A stretch of DNA of 64,000 nucleotides from Flavobacterium hibernum (GCF_000832125.1 NZ_JPRK01000020.1:24405-88404); one strand, 5' to 3'. Numbered from the stretch's first letter, positions 7,977 through 16,892 are shown. Notes: a model not told the origin generated them from the letters alone. Numbers and translations are program-made.

Positions 7977-8327
7977 ATGGGACCACAAGTTTTAGTACCA
8001 CTTAGTCTATTTGCGATGATCTTTGGGATTGTCTATCTTATTTATTCAACAAGAAACAGAGAGCGTTTGGCTCTTATAGAAAAAGGTGTCGATGCCAGTA
8101 TATTTTTAAACGGAAGATCTAAAGGAGGTTCGGTATGGAAAATTTTTGTTGTAAATCTGGCTTTCTTATTAATAGGAAGCGGCGTTGGAATTTTTCTTGC
8201 ACTATTAATTACAACTTATACTTCTCTTAATAACGGAGCCGTTTATCCTTCAATTATTTTCATAATGGCAGGTATCGGACTTTTAGTTGGATTTAAAACA
8301 GCTAAAGATTTGGATAAAGAAGAGTAG
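7977..8327 (+). CDS. DUF6249 family membrane protein
   Basis: I chose the ATG at 7977 (MGPQVLVPL, 116 residues), because the GTG at 7932 lies inside the promoter. Three hydrophobic segments are visible: about residues 5-25, 55-75 and 85-105. Between the first two is a charged stretch, STRNRERLALIEKG, typical of this family as I recall it. Function is unknown. A promoter shared with the divergent ECF sigma gene makes it a likely member of that regulon, perhaps in envelope-stress signalling. Confidence 0.8.
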   Translation: MGPQVLVPLSLFAMIFGIVYLIYSTRNRERLALIEKGVDASIFLNGRSKGGSVWKIFVVNLAFLLIGSGVGIFLALLITTYTSLNNGAVYPSIIFIMAGIGLLVGFKTAKDLDKEE

Positions 8328-8344
8328 ATTTTAAGTTAGAAATG

Positions 8345-8378
8345 AAAAACGCATCAAATTAATTTTTGATGCGTTTTT
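8345..8378. terminator. Bidirectional terminator between DUF6249 gene and rnhA
   Basis: AAAACGCATCAAA pairs with TTTGATGCGTTTT around a short loop, with A- and T-runs on both sides. It serves the plus-strand DUF6249 gene and the minus-strand rnhA, whose stop codon is at its edge. Confidence 0.85.
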
Positions 8379-8858
8379 TTATGATTTTGAACCAATGGTT
8401 TCGTAATAAACATCTATAGAAAGATTTTTTTGCATGGCTGCCATAACCGCTAACTCGTCACAACGTTCGTTTTGAGGGTGATTATTGTGGCCTTTTATCC
8501 ATTTAAAATCTACTTGATGTTTGCGGTAAATGATTAAAAAGCGTTTCCATAGATCAGGATTTTTTTTGCCTGCATAGTTCTTTTTCTCCCAGCCAAAAAC
8601 CCATTTTTTCACAACAGAATCAATAACGTATTTAGAATCAGAAACGACTAAAACCTTCATATTTGGTTTTTTTAGTTTTTCTAAGCCTACAATTACAGCT
8701 AAAAGTTCCATTCTATTATTGGTAGTAAGACGAAAGCCTTCGTAAAATTCTTTCTTATGCGGAGTTCCTACTAATTCCATCACTACGCCATAGCCACCGT
8801 TTCCTGGATTTCCTTTTGCAGCGCCATCTGTGTATATATGTACTTCGTATTGGGTCAT
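8379..8858 (-). CDS. rnhA: Ribonuclease HI
   Basis: The enzyme degrades RNA in RNA-DNA hybrids such as R-loops and primers. The four acidic catalytic residues are all visible: Asp11 (YTDGAAKGN), Glu51 (NNRMELLAV), Asp74 (VVSDSKYV) and Asp134 (ERCDELA), with the supporting His124 in WIKGHNNH. The 159-residue length fits the family. It is the last gene of a purN-hypothetical-rnhA run with small gaps. Confidence 0.95.
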   Translation of the reverse strand: MTQYEVHIYTDGAAKGNPGNGGYGVVMELVGTPHKKEFYEGFRLTTNNRMELLAVIVGLEKLKKPNMKVLVVSDSKYVIDSVVKKWVFGWEKKNYAGKKNPDLWKRFLIIYRKHQVDFKWIKGHNNHPQNERCDELAVMAAMQKNLSIDVYYETIGSKS

Positions 8859-8875
8859 TATTATTAATCTGTTAG

Positions 8876-9466
8876 CTATATTGTTTTTATAAGATCCTCA
8901 AAAAGTATACTATTGTCTTCTTTTCCAATTTCTTCAATAAAATTTAAAGAAATATAATATCCATCTTTTGGAATATAATAACTTCTACTAGATATAGTGA
9001 ATATGTGATCGTCTTTTTTTAAATGAAACTGAACTGAAAATTTTACAACTTTTTTTCTAGAAAGCTCAATGAATGTTGGGTTATCAATAAATTTAAAATC
9101 GTCTAATGTTTTCTTTAATTCTTCATTGGAATTTTGGATTTGTTTTAAAAAATCTTGAAGATTTGCTACTTCGGATTCTCTAGTTCTAATTTTAATAGTC
9201 GGAATAATTCCAGCATAGGTCTTAGGGTTGTATTTAACAAAAGTTGCAAGATTTACAGAGGAATTATTAGATTTAAAAAGATGGTTAATTTGCTCGTCTG
9301 TAAATTCAAAATTGTTTAAGTTTTTTAATATCTCATCATTTTGTATAGTAGTCCAGTTTTTTGGAATATCAATTGAGAATCCAATTCTTTTTATATCTAA
9401 TTTTTCCTGACAGTAAGAATTGAAAAATAGTAAAAGAAACATTAAATTTAAAAGTACTTTTTTCAT
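8876..9466 (-). CDS. Exported protein of unknown function
   Basis: The 196-residue protein has a strong signal peptide (MKKVLLNLMFLLLFF, then NSYCQ), cleaved either by signal peptidase I before Gln or used as a lipobox at Cys20. The mature part is rich in charged residues and has no motif I recognise. It starts 4 bases after the purN stop, and rnhA begins 17 bases after its own stop. Its link to either pathway is unclear. Confidence 0.75.
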   Translation of the reverse strand: MKKVLLNLMFLLLFFNSYCQEKLDIKRIGFSIDIPKNWTTIQNDEILKNLNNFEFTDEQINHLFKSNNSSVNLATFVKYNPKTYAGIIPTIKIRTRESEVANLQDFLKQIQNSNEELKKTLDDFKFIDNPTFIELSRKKVVKFSVQFHLKKDDHIFTISSRSYYIPKDGYYISLNFIEEIGKEDNSILFEDLIKTI

Positions 9467-9470
9467 AAAT

Positions 9471-10034
9471 CTATTCCTCTAAAAGTCTGGAAATAATTTC
9501 CGGAAAGTACTTTTGTTCTAGGTCGTGAATCTTTTCTGCCACTGTTTCAGGAGTGTCTTCATTTGTCAATGCTGTACTTTTTTGAAAAATGATGGCACCT
9601 TCGTCATAATTTTCGTTTACAAAATGAATAGTTATGCCGGTTTCTTTTTCCTTATTTTCAACAACCGCTCGATGTATGTGCATGCCATACATTCCTTTAC
9701 CTCCATAATTAGGTAAAAGTGCCGGATGAATGTTGATTATTTGGTTGGGATATTTCTCGATTATATTCTCTGGAAATTTCAATAAAAAACCAGCCAGAAC
9801 TATCAGATCTGGGTCGATTTCTTGTATTTTTTGTAATACATTTCGTTCTAAAAGTTCGTTTTTCGAGAAGATTTCGGTCGAAATTTGATGATTTTTTGCT
9901 CTTTCGATAACTTTTGCCGAAGCATTATTCGTAAAAACAGAAACTACTCTTGCTGTTTTTCCTTTTGCAAAATATTTTATGATGTTTTCAGCATTAGTTC
10001 CTGATCCTGAGGCAAAAACAATAATTTTTTTCAT
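9471..10034 (-). CDS. purN: Phosphoribosylglycinamide formyltransferase
   Basis: PurN transfers a formyl group from 10-formyl-THF to GAR, the third step of purine synthesis. The 187-residue protein has the FASGSGTNAENI phosphate-binding loop near residue 7, the NIHPALLPNYGGKGMYG signature with catalytic Asn and His, and the NENYDEGAII segment with the catalytic Asp. It heads a minus-strand operon, divergent from acpP. It is not adjacent to the purF-type gene of the window. Confidence 0.95.
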   Translation of the reverse strand: MKKIIVFASGSGTNAENIIKYFAKGKTARVVSVFTNNASAKVIERAKNHQISTEIFSKNELLERNVLQKIQEIDPDLIVLAGFLLKFPENIIEKYPNQIINIHPALLPNYGGKGMYGMHIHRAVVENKEKETGITIHFVNENYDEGAIIFQKSTALTNEDTPETVAEKIHDLEQKYFPEIISRLLEE

Positions 10035-10171
10035 AATCGAATTTAGTTTGAGAATGCAAAAAACGGAATAATAATCGAAAATAAATAGTATTAAAAAGTC
10101 TTTCTTGAAATTAATTTTATAAATTAGTGTTACATTTATAAACTAAATCGTGGTTTTAAAATAAAGTTTTT

Positions 10172-10180
10172 TATTTTTGC
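10172..10180 (+). promoter_or_regulatory. Candidate -7 box for acpP
   Basis: TATTTTTGC fits TAnnTTTG and lies 30 bases before the acpP ATG. The -33 position shows TGG rather than TTG at 18 bases upstream. Confidence 0.55.
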
Positions 10181-10209
10181 CAACAAATTAAATTCTAAAA
10201 TTAAAGATT

Positions 10210-10446
10210 ATGTCAGACATTGCATCAAGAGTAAAAGCGATTATCGTAGACAAATTAGGTGTTGACGAAAACGAAGTTGTAACAGAAGCAAGCTTCACTA
10301 ATGATTTAGGAGCTGACTCATTAGACACTGTTGAGCTTATTATGGAATTCGAAAAAGAATTTGATATTCAAATTCCAGACGATCAAGCAGAAAACATTGC
10401 TACTGTTGGTCAAGCTATTTCTTATATCGAAGAAGCTAAAAAATAA
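10210..10446 (+). CDS. acpP: Acyl carrier protein
   Basis: AcpP carries growing acyl chains in fatty acid synthesis. The 78-residue acidic protein has the phosphopantetheine site Ser37 in GADSLDTVELIM. The last codon is followed at once by a hairpin terminator, so acpP can be expressed in excess over the downstream fabF. The order acpP-fabF-rnc is a common bacterial arrangement. Confidence 0.98.
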   Translation: MSDIASRVKAIIVDKLGVDENEVVTEASFTNDLGADSLDTVELIMEFEKEFDIQIPDDQAENIATVGQAISYIEEAKK

Positions 10447-10498
10447 TAATACCGCACCCGATTTTTATATTTTATAAGTCGGGTGTTATTATTTTTTT
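10446..10498 (+). terminator. Terminator of acpP
   Basis: CACCCGA (to 10461) pairs with TCGGGTG (from 10479). Outer AATAAT and ATTATT arms extend the stem past a small internal loop, and a T-run follows. Confidence 0.75.
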
Positions 10499-10551
10499 AA
10501 AATTAAATTTCGATTGGTTTTCAATCAAAAAGATATATTTATATTGTAATG

Positions 10552-10604
10552 CCCATGGCTCTTAAGTAACAATAGTGTTAAGAAAGCGTGGGTTTTATTT
10601 GTTT
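10552..10604 (+). promoter_or_regulatory. Structured fabF leader, possible attenuator
   Basis: The leader can fold with CCCA (10552-10555) to TGGG (10589-10592) and TCTTAA (10560-10565) to TTAAGA (10578-10583). A U-rich stretch follows (10593-10604). This could be a weak terminator or an attenuator before fabF. A promoter may lie just upstream: TTG at about 10515, then TATATTTA 17 bases later. Both are tentative. Confidence 0.35.
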
Positions 10605-10624
10605 AAAGTACAAAATACATATTT

Positions 10625-11878
10625 ATGGCATTAAGGCGAGTTGTTGTAACAGGATTAGGTGCACTTACTCCTATCGGGAATAATATTCAGGATTACTGGA
10701 ATGCACTTGTGAATGGGGTTAGCGGAGCGGCTCCTATAACATATTATGATACAGAGAAGCACAAAACGAAATTTGCCTGCGAAGTAAAAAACTTCAATAT
10801 TGAAGATTACATGGATCGCAAGGAATCTCGTAGATTAGATAAATTCGCTCAATATGCTGTTGCTGCAAGTGATGAGGCTATTAAAGATGCTGGACTTACT
10901 AATGATAACATCGATAAAACAAGAGTTGGTGTTATTTGGGGAGCAGGTATTGGAGGTTTAGAAACTTTTCAAGAAGAAGTAATTTATTACGCTAAGGGTG
11001 ACGGAACTCCAAAATTCAATCCGTTTTTTATTCCTAAAATGATTGCCGATATCGCTCCAGCGCATATTTCTATGCGTAATGGGTATATGGGACCAAATTA
11101 TACTACAGTTTCTGCATGTGCATCTTCTGCAAATGCTTTAATTGATGCTTTCAACTACATTCGTTTAGGAATGTGTGATGTAATTATCTCTGGTGGTTCA
11201 GAAGCAGCTATTACCATTGCTGGTATGGGAGGTTTTAACTCTATGCACGCTTTGTCTACAAGAAATGAAAGTCCTGAAACAGCTTCAAGACCTTTTGATG
11301 CAACCAGAGATGGTTTTGTTTTAGGTGAAGGAGCAGGAGCTTTGGTTCTTGAAGATTACGAACATGCAAAAGCAAGAGGAGCAAAAATTTATTGCGAAAT
11401 TGGTGGAGGCGGAATGTCATCTGATGCTTACCATTTAACTGCACCACATCCGGAAGGAATTGGAGTTATCGCAGTAATGAAGAATACATTGAGAGATGCT
11501 GGAATGAATCCTGAAGATGTTGATCATATCAATACTCACGGAACTTCTACTCCATTAGGAGATGTTGCCGAATTGAAAGCAATTAGTGCTGTGTTTGGAG
11601 ATCATGCAAAAAATATCAATATCAATTCAACAAAATCAATGACAGGACACTTACTTGGTGCTGCTGGAGCTATTGAGGCAATTGCTTCAATTCTTGCAAT
11701 GCAAAACAGTATTGTTCCTCCAACGATTAATCATACAGTTGTTGATGAGAACATTGATCCTTCATTGAATCTTACCTTAAACAAACCTCAAAAAAGAGAG
11801 GTGAATGTTGCTATGAGTAACACTTTTGGATTTGGTGGACACAATGCTTGTGTATTGTTTAAAAAATTAGTTGACTAA
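10625..11878 (+). CDS. fabF: Beta-ketoacyl-ACP synthase II
   Basis: FabF condenses malonyl-ACP with acyl-ACP in fatty acid elongation. The 417-residue protein has the thiolase-fold triad: Cys165 in TVSACASSAN, His305 in INTHGTSTPLGD and His342 in MTGHLLGAAG. A GFGGHN loop is near the C-terminus. It lies directly after acpP and ends 9 bases before rnc, with which it is probably co-transcribed. Confidence 0.98.
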   Translation: MALRRVVVTGLGALTPIGNNIQDYWNALVNGVSGAAPITYYDTEKHKTKFACEVKNFNIEDYMDRKESRRLDKFAQYAVAASDEAIKDAGLTNDNIDKTRVGVIWGAGIGGLETFQEEVIYYAKGDGTPKFNPFFIPKMIADIAPAHISMRNGYMGPNYTTVSACASSANALIDAFNYIRLGMCDVIISGGSEAAITIAGMGGFNSMHALSTRNESPETASRPFDATRDGFVLGEGAGALVLEDYEHAKARGAKIYCEIGGGGMSSDAYHLTAPHPEGIGVIAVMKNTLRDAGMNPEDVDHINTHGTSTPLGDVAELKAISAVFGDHAKNININSTKSMTGHLLGAAGAIEAIASILAMQNSIVPPTINHTVVDENIDPSLNLTLNKPQKREVNVAMSNTFGFGGHNACVLFKKLVD

Positions 11879-11887
11879 TTTCTGTAT

Positions 11888-12628
11888 ATGAATATTATCA
11901 AAAAAATATTTTCTAAATCCCGTTCTCTAGAAGACGGGATTTTTTTTGACACTATTCAGAAAATACTTGGTTTTAAGCCTGTTACAATCGATTTTTATAA
12001 GAAAGCGTTTACGCATAGATCTTCAAATAAATTAGACGAATCAGGCCATCCAATAAATTACGAACGATTAGAGTTTTTAGGAGATGCAATGTTAAGTGCT
12101 GTAATTGCAGCACATTTGTTTAATAAAGCACCCAATGGCGATGAAGGTTATTTGACCAAAATGCGCTCAAAAATCGTAAGCCGTGAACATTTGAATGAAC
12201 TGGGTAAAGATTTAAATTTAGTTCGCTTTGTAGAAAGTAAAGTGCCAATTCAGCATTTTGGAGAAAATATTCATGGTAATATTTTTGAATCACTTGTTGG
12301 TGCTATTTATTTAGACAAAGGATATTCTTTCTGTGAAAAGTTTATTCAAAAAAGAGTTATTGCACCTTATGTCGACATCGCGCGACTCGAGGGTAAAGTA
12401 ATTAGTTATAAAAGTTTGGTTATCGAATGGTGTCAGAAAGAAAAAAGAGTTTTTCACTATGACATTTTTGAAGATAACGGTATAGACGGCCAACGCTTGT
12501 TTGGCGTTAAATTAAGTATAGACGATAAAGTAATCGCAAGAGCGCGAGCAACTTCAAAAAAGAAGGCAGAAGAAAAAGCATCACAAAGAGCTTATTTTGC
12601 ATTTCAAGAAAAAATAGACAAGAAATAG
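11888..12628 (+). CDS. rnc: Ribonuclease III
   Basis: RNase III cuts double-stranded RNA in rRNA precursors and some mRNAs. The 246-residue protein has the catalytic NYERLEFLGDAML signature (Glu62, Asp66) and the second acidic cluster in GNIFESLVGAIYLDKG. A C-terminal double-stranded-RNA-binding domain runs from about residue 170. No later in-frame Met precedes the nuclease domain, so the start at 11888 is firm. A full terminator-like hairpin lies within codons 10-20, which is unusual. Confidence 0.96.
   Translation: MNIIKKIFSKSRSLEDGIFFDTIQKILGFKPVTIDFYKKAFTHRSSNKLDESGHPINYERLEFLGDAMLSAVIAAHLFNKAPNGDEGYLTKMRSKIVSREHLNELGKDLNLVRFVESKVPIQHFGENIHGNIFESLVGAIYLDKGYSFCEKFIQKRVIAPYVDIARLEGKVISYKSLVIEWCQKEKRVFHYDIFEDNGIDGQRLFGVKLSIDDKVIARARATSKKKAEEKASQRAYFAFQEKIDKK
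11915..11947 (+). terminator. Terminator-like hairpin inside the rnc coding start
   Basis: AAATCCCGT (11915-11923) pairs perfectly with ACGGGATTT (11934-11942) around a 10-base loop, and the T-run continues to 11947. This has the form of an intrinsic terminator for fabF transcripts, yet it is inside the rnc reading frame (codons for KSRSLEDGIFF). It could attenuate rnc or be a self-cleavage site for RNase III. Confidence 0.55.
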
Positions 12629-12753
12629 CTACAAAAATGCAGTAACTGTCTTAACGCTATAACGTTTTCGTTTATAAATTAATAAAAACAAGATCATCTT
12701 AACTATTTAAGCTCCGCAAGAAATAGTATATTTACACCTTGATTTTTCATGAC

Positions 12754-13242
12754 ATGGCTATTCATAGATTGGATTTAGACGAATTTGACGAAATTGATTA
12801 TTATTTAATGGCAATTCATACTTCATTAGAAGATTATAGATTGGCCTATTTTATCAATAAAAACCTTCCGATAAACTTAAGTAAGAGCAAAAACGAGATC
12901 CATGCTCAAACTAAAGAAGGCGAGGCAAATTTTTCGAGATTCTATTATTATGATGCCGAAAAAGCAGTTTCATGGAATTTGATTCAGAATAAAAATGAAA
13001 TCATTTCAGCGAGTAAGAATGATTTTCAAGATTTGTTTTCCAATGAAACAAGTGAGGTTTCAACAACAATTCATTTACTTCCTGAATTCAAAAAAGTAGA
13101 TTTTTTCCTGAAAATAGAGAATAGCGAAGAGGCTCTCGATTTTTCAGAAATTCAACAACAATTAAATACCATCGAAAGTATTGCAGCAATATATGCTGTA
13201 GATACTGATAAAATAAAATCAAAAAACAATCTAATTTTTTAA
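12754..13242 (+). CDS. IPExxxVDY family protein
   Basis: This is a flavobacterial family of unknown function named for a motif that here reads LPEFKKVDF near residue 115. I chose the ATG at 12754 (MAIHRLDLDEFD, 162 residues) over an upstream TTG at 12739. The protein is soluble and acidic with no membrane segment. It ends 5 bases before pyk, and the two genes are almost certainly co-transcribed. TATATTTA at 12727-12734 is a weak promoter candidate. Confidence 0.85.
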   Translation: MAIHRLDLDEFDEIDYYLMAIHTSLEDYRLAYFINKNLPINLSKSKNEIHAQTKEGEANFSRFYYYDAEKAVSWNLIQNKNEIISASKNDFQDLFSNETSEVSTTIHLLPEFKKVDFFLKIENSEEALDFSEIQQQLNTIESIAAIYAVDTDKIKSKNNLIF

Positions 13243-13247
13243 AAAAA

Positions 13248-14681
13248 ATGATAAAAACAAACAAAAAAACCAAAATTGTTGCTACACTTGGTCCCGCATG
13301 TAGTACGAGAGAGATTATCAAAGATATGATCGAGGCAGGGGTTAATGTGTTTAGAATCAATTTTTCGCATGCTGATTACGAAGGAGTTAAGGATAAAATT
13401 AGTATTATTAGAGGTTTAAACGAAGAGTTTGGATACACAACTGCAATTCTTGGAGATTTGCAAGGACCAAAACTTAGAGTTGGAGTTATGGAAGAAGGAA
13501 CAGTAGTAAATGATGGTGATGTTATCACTTTTACAACTGCTGAAGATATTATAGGTACAGCTTCAAAAGTGTTCATGAAATATCAAAATTTCCCAAATGA
13601 TGTTAACCCGGGAGAGCGTATTTTGCTTGATGATGGAAAACTTATTTTTGAAATCCTTACAACTGATAAAAAAACAGAAGTTACAGCAGTAGTTATTCAA
13701 GGTGGAGAGTTAAAATCTAAAAAAGGCGTTAATCTTCCAAACACTAAAATTTCTTTACCGGCTTTAACTGAAAAAGATATTGCAGATGCAATTTTTGCAA
13801 TTGAGCAAAAAGTAGATTGGATCGCACTTTCGTTTGTAAAAACACCTCGTGATTTACAAGATTTGCAAGAATTAATCGCTAAGCATTCAGAAGTTAAAAT
13901 TCCAATTATTGCTAAAATTGAAATGCCGGAAGCTCTTGAGAACATGGATAAAATTGTAGCATATTGCGACGCTTTAATGGTTGCTCGTGGAGATTTAGGA
14001 GTTGAACTTCCTGCTCACGAAGTACCATTGGTGCAAAAAGATTTGATTAGAAGAGCAAAAACTGCTAGAATTCCTGTTATCGTTGCTACACAAATGATGG
14101 AAACAATGATTACAAGTTTAACTCCAACAAGAGCTGAAGTAAATGACGTTGCAAACTCTGTAATGGATGGAGCTGATGCTGTAATGTTGTCTGGAGAAAC
14201 TGCTACAGGAAACTACCCAGTACAAGTTATTCAAAAAATGACTCAAATTTGTGAGGCTGTAGAGGATTCTCCGCTAATTCAGGTTCCACAAAACACACCC
14301 CAAATTAAAACAAAACGTTTTGTTACAAAAACAGTTTGTCATCAGGCAGCTTTATTGGCTAATGAAATTAAAGCAAAAGCAATTTGTACTTTAACAAATA
14401 GTGGTTATACAGCTTTCCAAATTTCGGCTTGGAGACCATCTGCACATATTTTAGTGTTTACTTCAAACAGAAGAATTTTGACACAATTGAATTTATTATG
14501 GGGAGTAAAATCATACTTCTACGATAAAGACGAAAGTACAGATGATACTGTAACTGATGTTAATGAAATTGCAGTTCAAAAAGGGTACGCGGTAAAAGGA
14601 GATTATTTAATCAATCTTGCTGCAATGCCAATTAAAGAAAAAGGAATGGTAAATACCATGAGAGTTTCTGAAATAGAATAA
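13248..14681 (+). CDS. pyk: Pyruvate kinase
   Basis: The enzyme converts phosphoenolpyruvate and ADP to pyruvate and ATP in glycolysis. The 477-residue protein has the N-terminal TKIVATLGPACS motif and the active-site segment IIAKIEMPEAL with the catalytic Lys. MVARGDLGVEL, SVMDGADAVMLSGETATGNYP and a C-terminal regulatory domain follow. It ends with a very strong terminator. Confidence 0.98.
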   Translation: MIKTNKKTKIVATLGPACSTREIIKDMIEAGVNVFRINFSHADYEGVKDKISIIRGLNEEFGYTTAILGDLQGPKLRVGVMEEGTVVNDGDVITFTTAEDIIGTASKVFMKYQNFPNDVNPGERILLDDGKLIFEILTTDKKTEVTAVVIQGGELKSKKGVNLPNTKISLPALTEKDIADAIFAIEQKVDWIALSFVKTPRDLQDLQELIAKHSEVKIPIIAKIEMPEALENMDKIVAYCDALMVARGDLGVELPAHEVPLVQKDLIRRAKTARIPVIVATQMMETMITSLTPTRAEVNDVANSVMDGADAVMLSGETATGNYPVQVIQKMTQICEAVEDSPLIQVPQNTPQIKTKRFVTKTVCHQAALLANEIKAKAICTLTNSGYTAFQISAWRPSAHILVFTSNRRILTQLNLLWGVKSYFYDKDESTDDTVTDVNEIAVQKGYAVKGDYLINLAAMPIKEKGMVNTMRVSEIE

Positions 14682-14700
14682 TTTTTTTTAAGATTATAAA

Positions 14701-14737
14701 AAAGAGCCATCAATACTTTTGATGGCTCTTTTTTTTT
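14701..14737 (+). terminator. Intrinsic terminator of pyk
   Basis: AAAGAGCCATCAA (14701-14713) pairs perfectly over 13 bp with 14719-14731, with a 5-base loop and a run of nine T. Confidence 0.9.
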
Positions 14738-14917
14738 GTTCAATAATTCCTTTTAGATTAATTCAAATATTGAATTAATCTAGAAATTTATATTTCGTTT
14801 TGAAAGAACAAGATTCTCAATCTATTTTTTTGAAAATATGAATATTCTCAGATATTCTTTTTTTCCTCTCTCAATAATCCAATAGAAATCTAATTTCTGC
14901 AATACAGGATTTTTGGT

Positions 14918-14990
14918 GTTTCATTTTACAAAATGAGACTTATTGGGGTAAAATAAAGTGTTTTTGATGTTTCATTTTATAAAATGAAAC
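14918..14990. promoter_or_regulatory. Paired 22-bp palindromes, candidate operator
   Basis: A perfect 22-bp palindrome at 14969-14990 (half-site GTTTCATTTTA) has a near-copy at 14918-14939 with two changes. The copies start 51 bp apart, about five helical turns, and a TTTTTGrT stretch before each is also conserved. They lie in the 484-bp gap between pyk and the arylsulfatase gene, about 230 bp before the latter. The rest of that gap is very AT-rich and shows no gene. Confidence 0.6.
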
Positions 14991-15013
14991 AATGTAAGGC
15001 CTTAAAAACACAA

Positions 15014-15064
15014 TTCTTAGATTTTTTATTGGCTAATTTTGAGACACTTAAAAAAATCTAAGAA
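15014..15064. repeat. 14-bp perfect inverted repeat
   Basis: TTCTTAGATTTTTT (15014-15027) pairs with AAAAAATCTAAGAA (15051-15064) across 23 bases. It could be an RNA hairpin in the leader of the envelope cluster or a protein-binding site. There is no T-run of the terminator type directly after it. Confidence 0.5.
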
Positions 15065-15221
15065 AATTCTTGTTTCAAATTATCCCTAAATAATGATGCT
15101 AAAAAAGCGAAACATTATTTATAATCGAAATGAATTTTCTTGGCTTTCATTAAGATATTGACCCTTTATTAATTTATTGGTAAAACATTTATAACAATAA
15201 TCATTAACAAATTTTATCACT

Positions 15222-16877
15222 ATGAAACAAATCAATTTTAAATGTGGTTTTAAGAATGCGATATTATTATTTGCATTTGTATGCCTTACGACTAATCAAC
15301 TGGAGGCTCAAGACAAAAAGAAACCCAATATTCTTATCATTTGGGGAGATGATATTGGTATAAGCAATATAAGTACTTACAGTAATGGCTTAATGGGATA
15401 TCAAACTCCTAACATTGACCGTATTGCTAATGAAGGAATAAAGTTTTTGCATTATTATGGAGAACAAAGTTGTACAGCAGGGCGTGCTGCTTTTTTAACT
15501 GGCCAACAAGGTATACGTACAGGTTTGACTAAAGTGGGATTTCCTGGCGCTCCAATGGGTATGAATCAGTTAGATCCCTCTGTTGGTGGAATCATGAAAA
15601 ATCTGGGCTATGCTACTGGGCAGTTTGGTAAAAATCACGTAGGAGATCGTAATGAAAATTTGCCAACAGTAAATGGATTTGACGAATATTTTGGAAGTTT
15701 ATATCATTTAAATGCTTCAGAAGAGCCTGAATTACCTGATTATCCAAAGGATCCTGCTTTCTTCAATAAATTTGGACCTCGTGGTGTTTTAAAATGTAAA
15801 GCGACAAATGTTGATGATGCTACCGTTGATCCTCGTTTTGGAAAAATAGGGAAACAAACAGTTGAAGATACAGGTCCTCTTACCAAAAAAAGAATGGAGA
15901 CTATAGATGATGAAACATCTTCTGCAGCTATCGATTATATCAAAAGACAAAATTCAGCAGGTAAACCATTCTTTGTTTGGTACAATGCTACTCGTATGCA
16001 CTTGCGTACACATGTAAGAAAAGAACACAGAGGTAAATATACACATGGTGACAGCGAATATATCGATGGTATGATCGAACATGATATGACTGTTGGAGAA
16101 CTTTTAAAAGCATTAGACGATTTAGGAATTGCTGATAATACTATCGTAGTATATTCTTCTGATAATGGACCTCATATGAACAGCTGGCCAGATGCAGCAA
16201 TGACACCATTTCGTTCTGAAAAAGATACCAACTGGGAAGGAGCTTTTCGTGTTCCTTGTGTAGTTCGTTGGCCAGGACATATTAAACCAGGACAAGTGAA
16301 TGATCAAATTATGTCACATCTTGATTGGATTCCAACTTTAGCATCAATTGCCGGAGAGCCCGACTTGGTAAAAAAATTATTAACCGGCTATAAAGCTAAT
16401 GGTATAAACTATAAAGTACACTTAGACGGCTATGATCAATCAGCATTTTTAGAGGGGAAAAGTCCTAAAAGTGCCAGAGATAAATTTTTCTACTCTGATG
16501 ATGATGGTTTGCTTGTAGCGATGAGAAAAGGAGATTATAAATCTGTTTTTGCAGAGCAACGTTCTCCTGGGACTTTAGAACTTTGGGCAGAACCTTTTAC
16601 CAAATTACGCTTACAAAAAATGTATAATTTATATCAGGACCCATATGAAAGAGCAGATATAACATCTAATACATATTGGGACTGGATTTTAAATCATGTA
16701 TATTATGGATACGAGTATATTGCTGAAGTAGCAGAATTTGCTGAAACTTTTAAAGAATATCCACCTCGAGCTATACCACCAAGTTTTTCTCCTGCTACAA
16801 TTATGGAAGAAACATTAAATGGGATCAAATTGCAAAAAGCAATAAAATCAGATACACAAACGTCTAAGAAAAAATGA
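15222..16877 (+). CDS. Exported arylsulfatase (formylglycine-type sulfatase)
   Basis: The 551-residue protein has a signal peptide (about residues 1-30, ending LEAQ), so it acts in the periplasm or outside. Metal-binding Asp43 and Asp44 sit in WGDDIG. The sulfatase signature is CTAGR with Cys84 and Arg88; the cysteine must be converted to formylglycine by a maturase that is not in this window. Further motifs are KNHVGD and YSSDNGPHMNSWPD. The natural substrate is unknown. It is the first gene of the 15-30 kb envelope cluster. No SusC/SusD pair lies nearby, unlike in polysaccharide loci. Confidence 0.93.
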   Translation: MKQINFKCGFKNAILLFAFVCLTTNQLEAQDKKKPNILIIWGDDIGISNISTYSNGLMGYQTPNIDRIANEGIKFLHYYGEQSCTAGRAAFLTGQQGIRTGLTKVGFPGAPMGMNQLDPSVGGIMKNLGYATGQFGKNHVGDRNENLPTVNGFDEYFGSLYHLNASEEPELPDYPKDPAFFNKFGPRGVLKCKATNVDDATVDPRFGKIGKQTVEDTGPLTKKRMETIDDETSSAAIDYIKRQNSAGKPFFVWYNATRMHLRTHVRKEHRGKYTHGDSEYIDGMIEHDMTVGELLKALDDLGIADNTIVVYSSDNGPHMNSWPDAAMTPFRSEKDTNWEGAFRVPCVVRWPGHIKPGQVNDQIMSHLDWIPTLASIAGEPDLVKKLLTGYKANGINYKVHLDGYDQSAFLEGKSPKSARDKFFYSDDDGLLVAMRKGDYKSVFAEQRSPGTLELWAEPFTKLRLQKMYNLYQDPYERADITSNTYWDWILNHVYYGYEYIAEVAEFAETFKEYPPRAIPPSFSPATIMEETLNGIKLQKAIKSDTQTSKKK

Positions 16878-16892
16878 TAATAACAAAAATAG

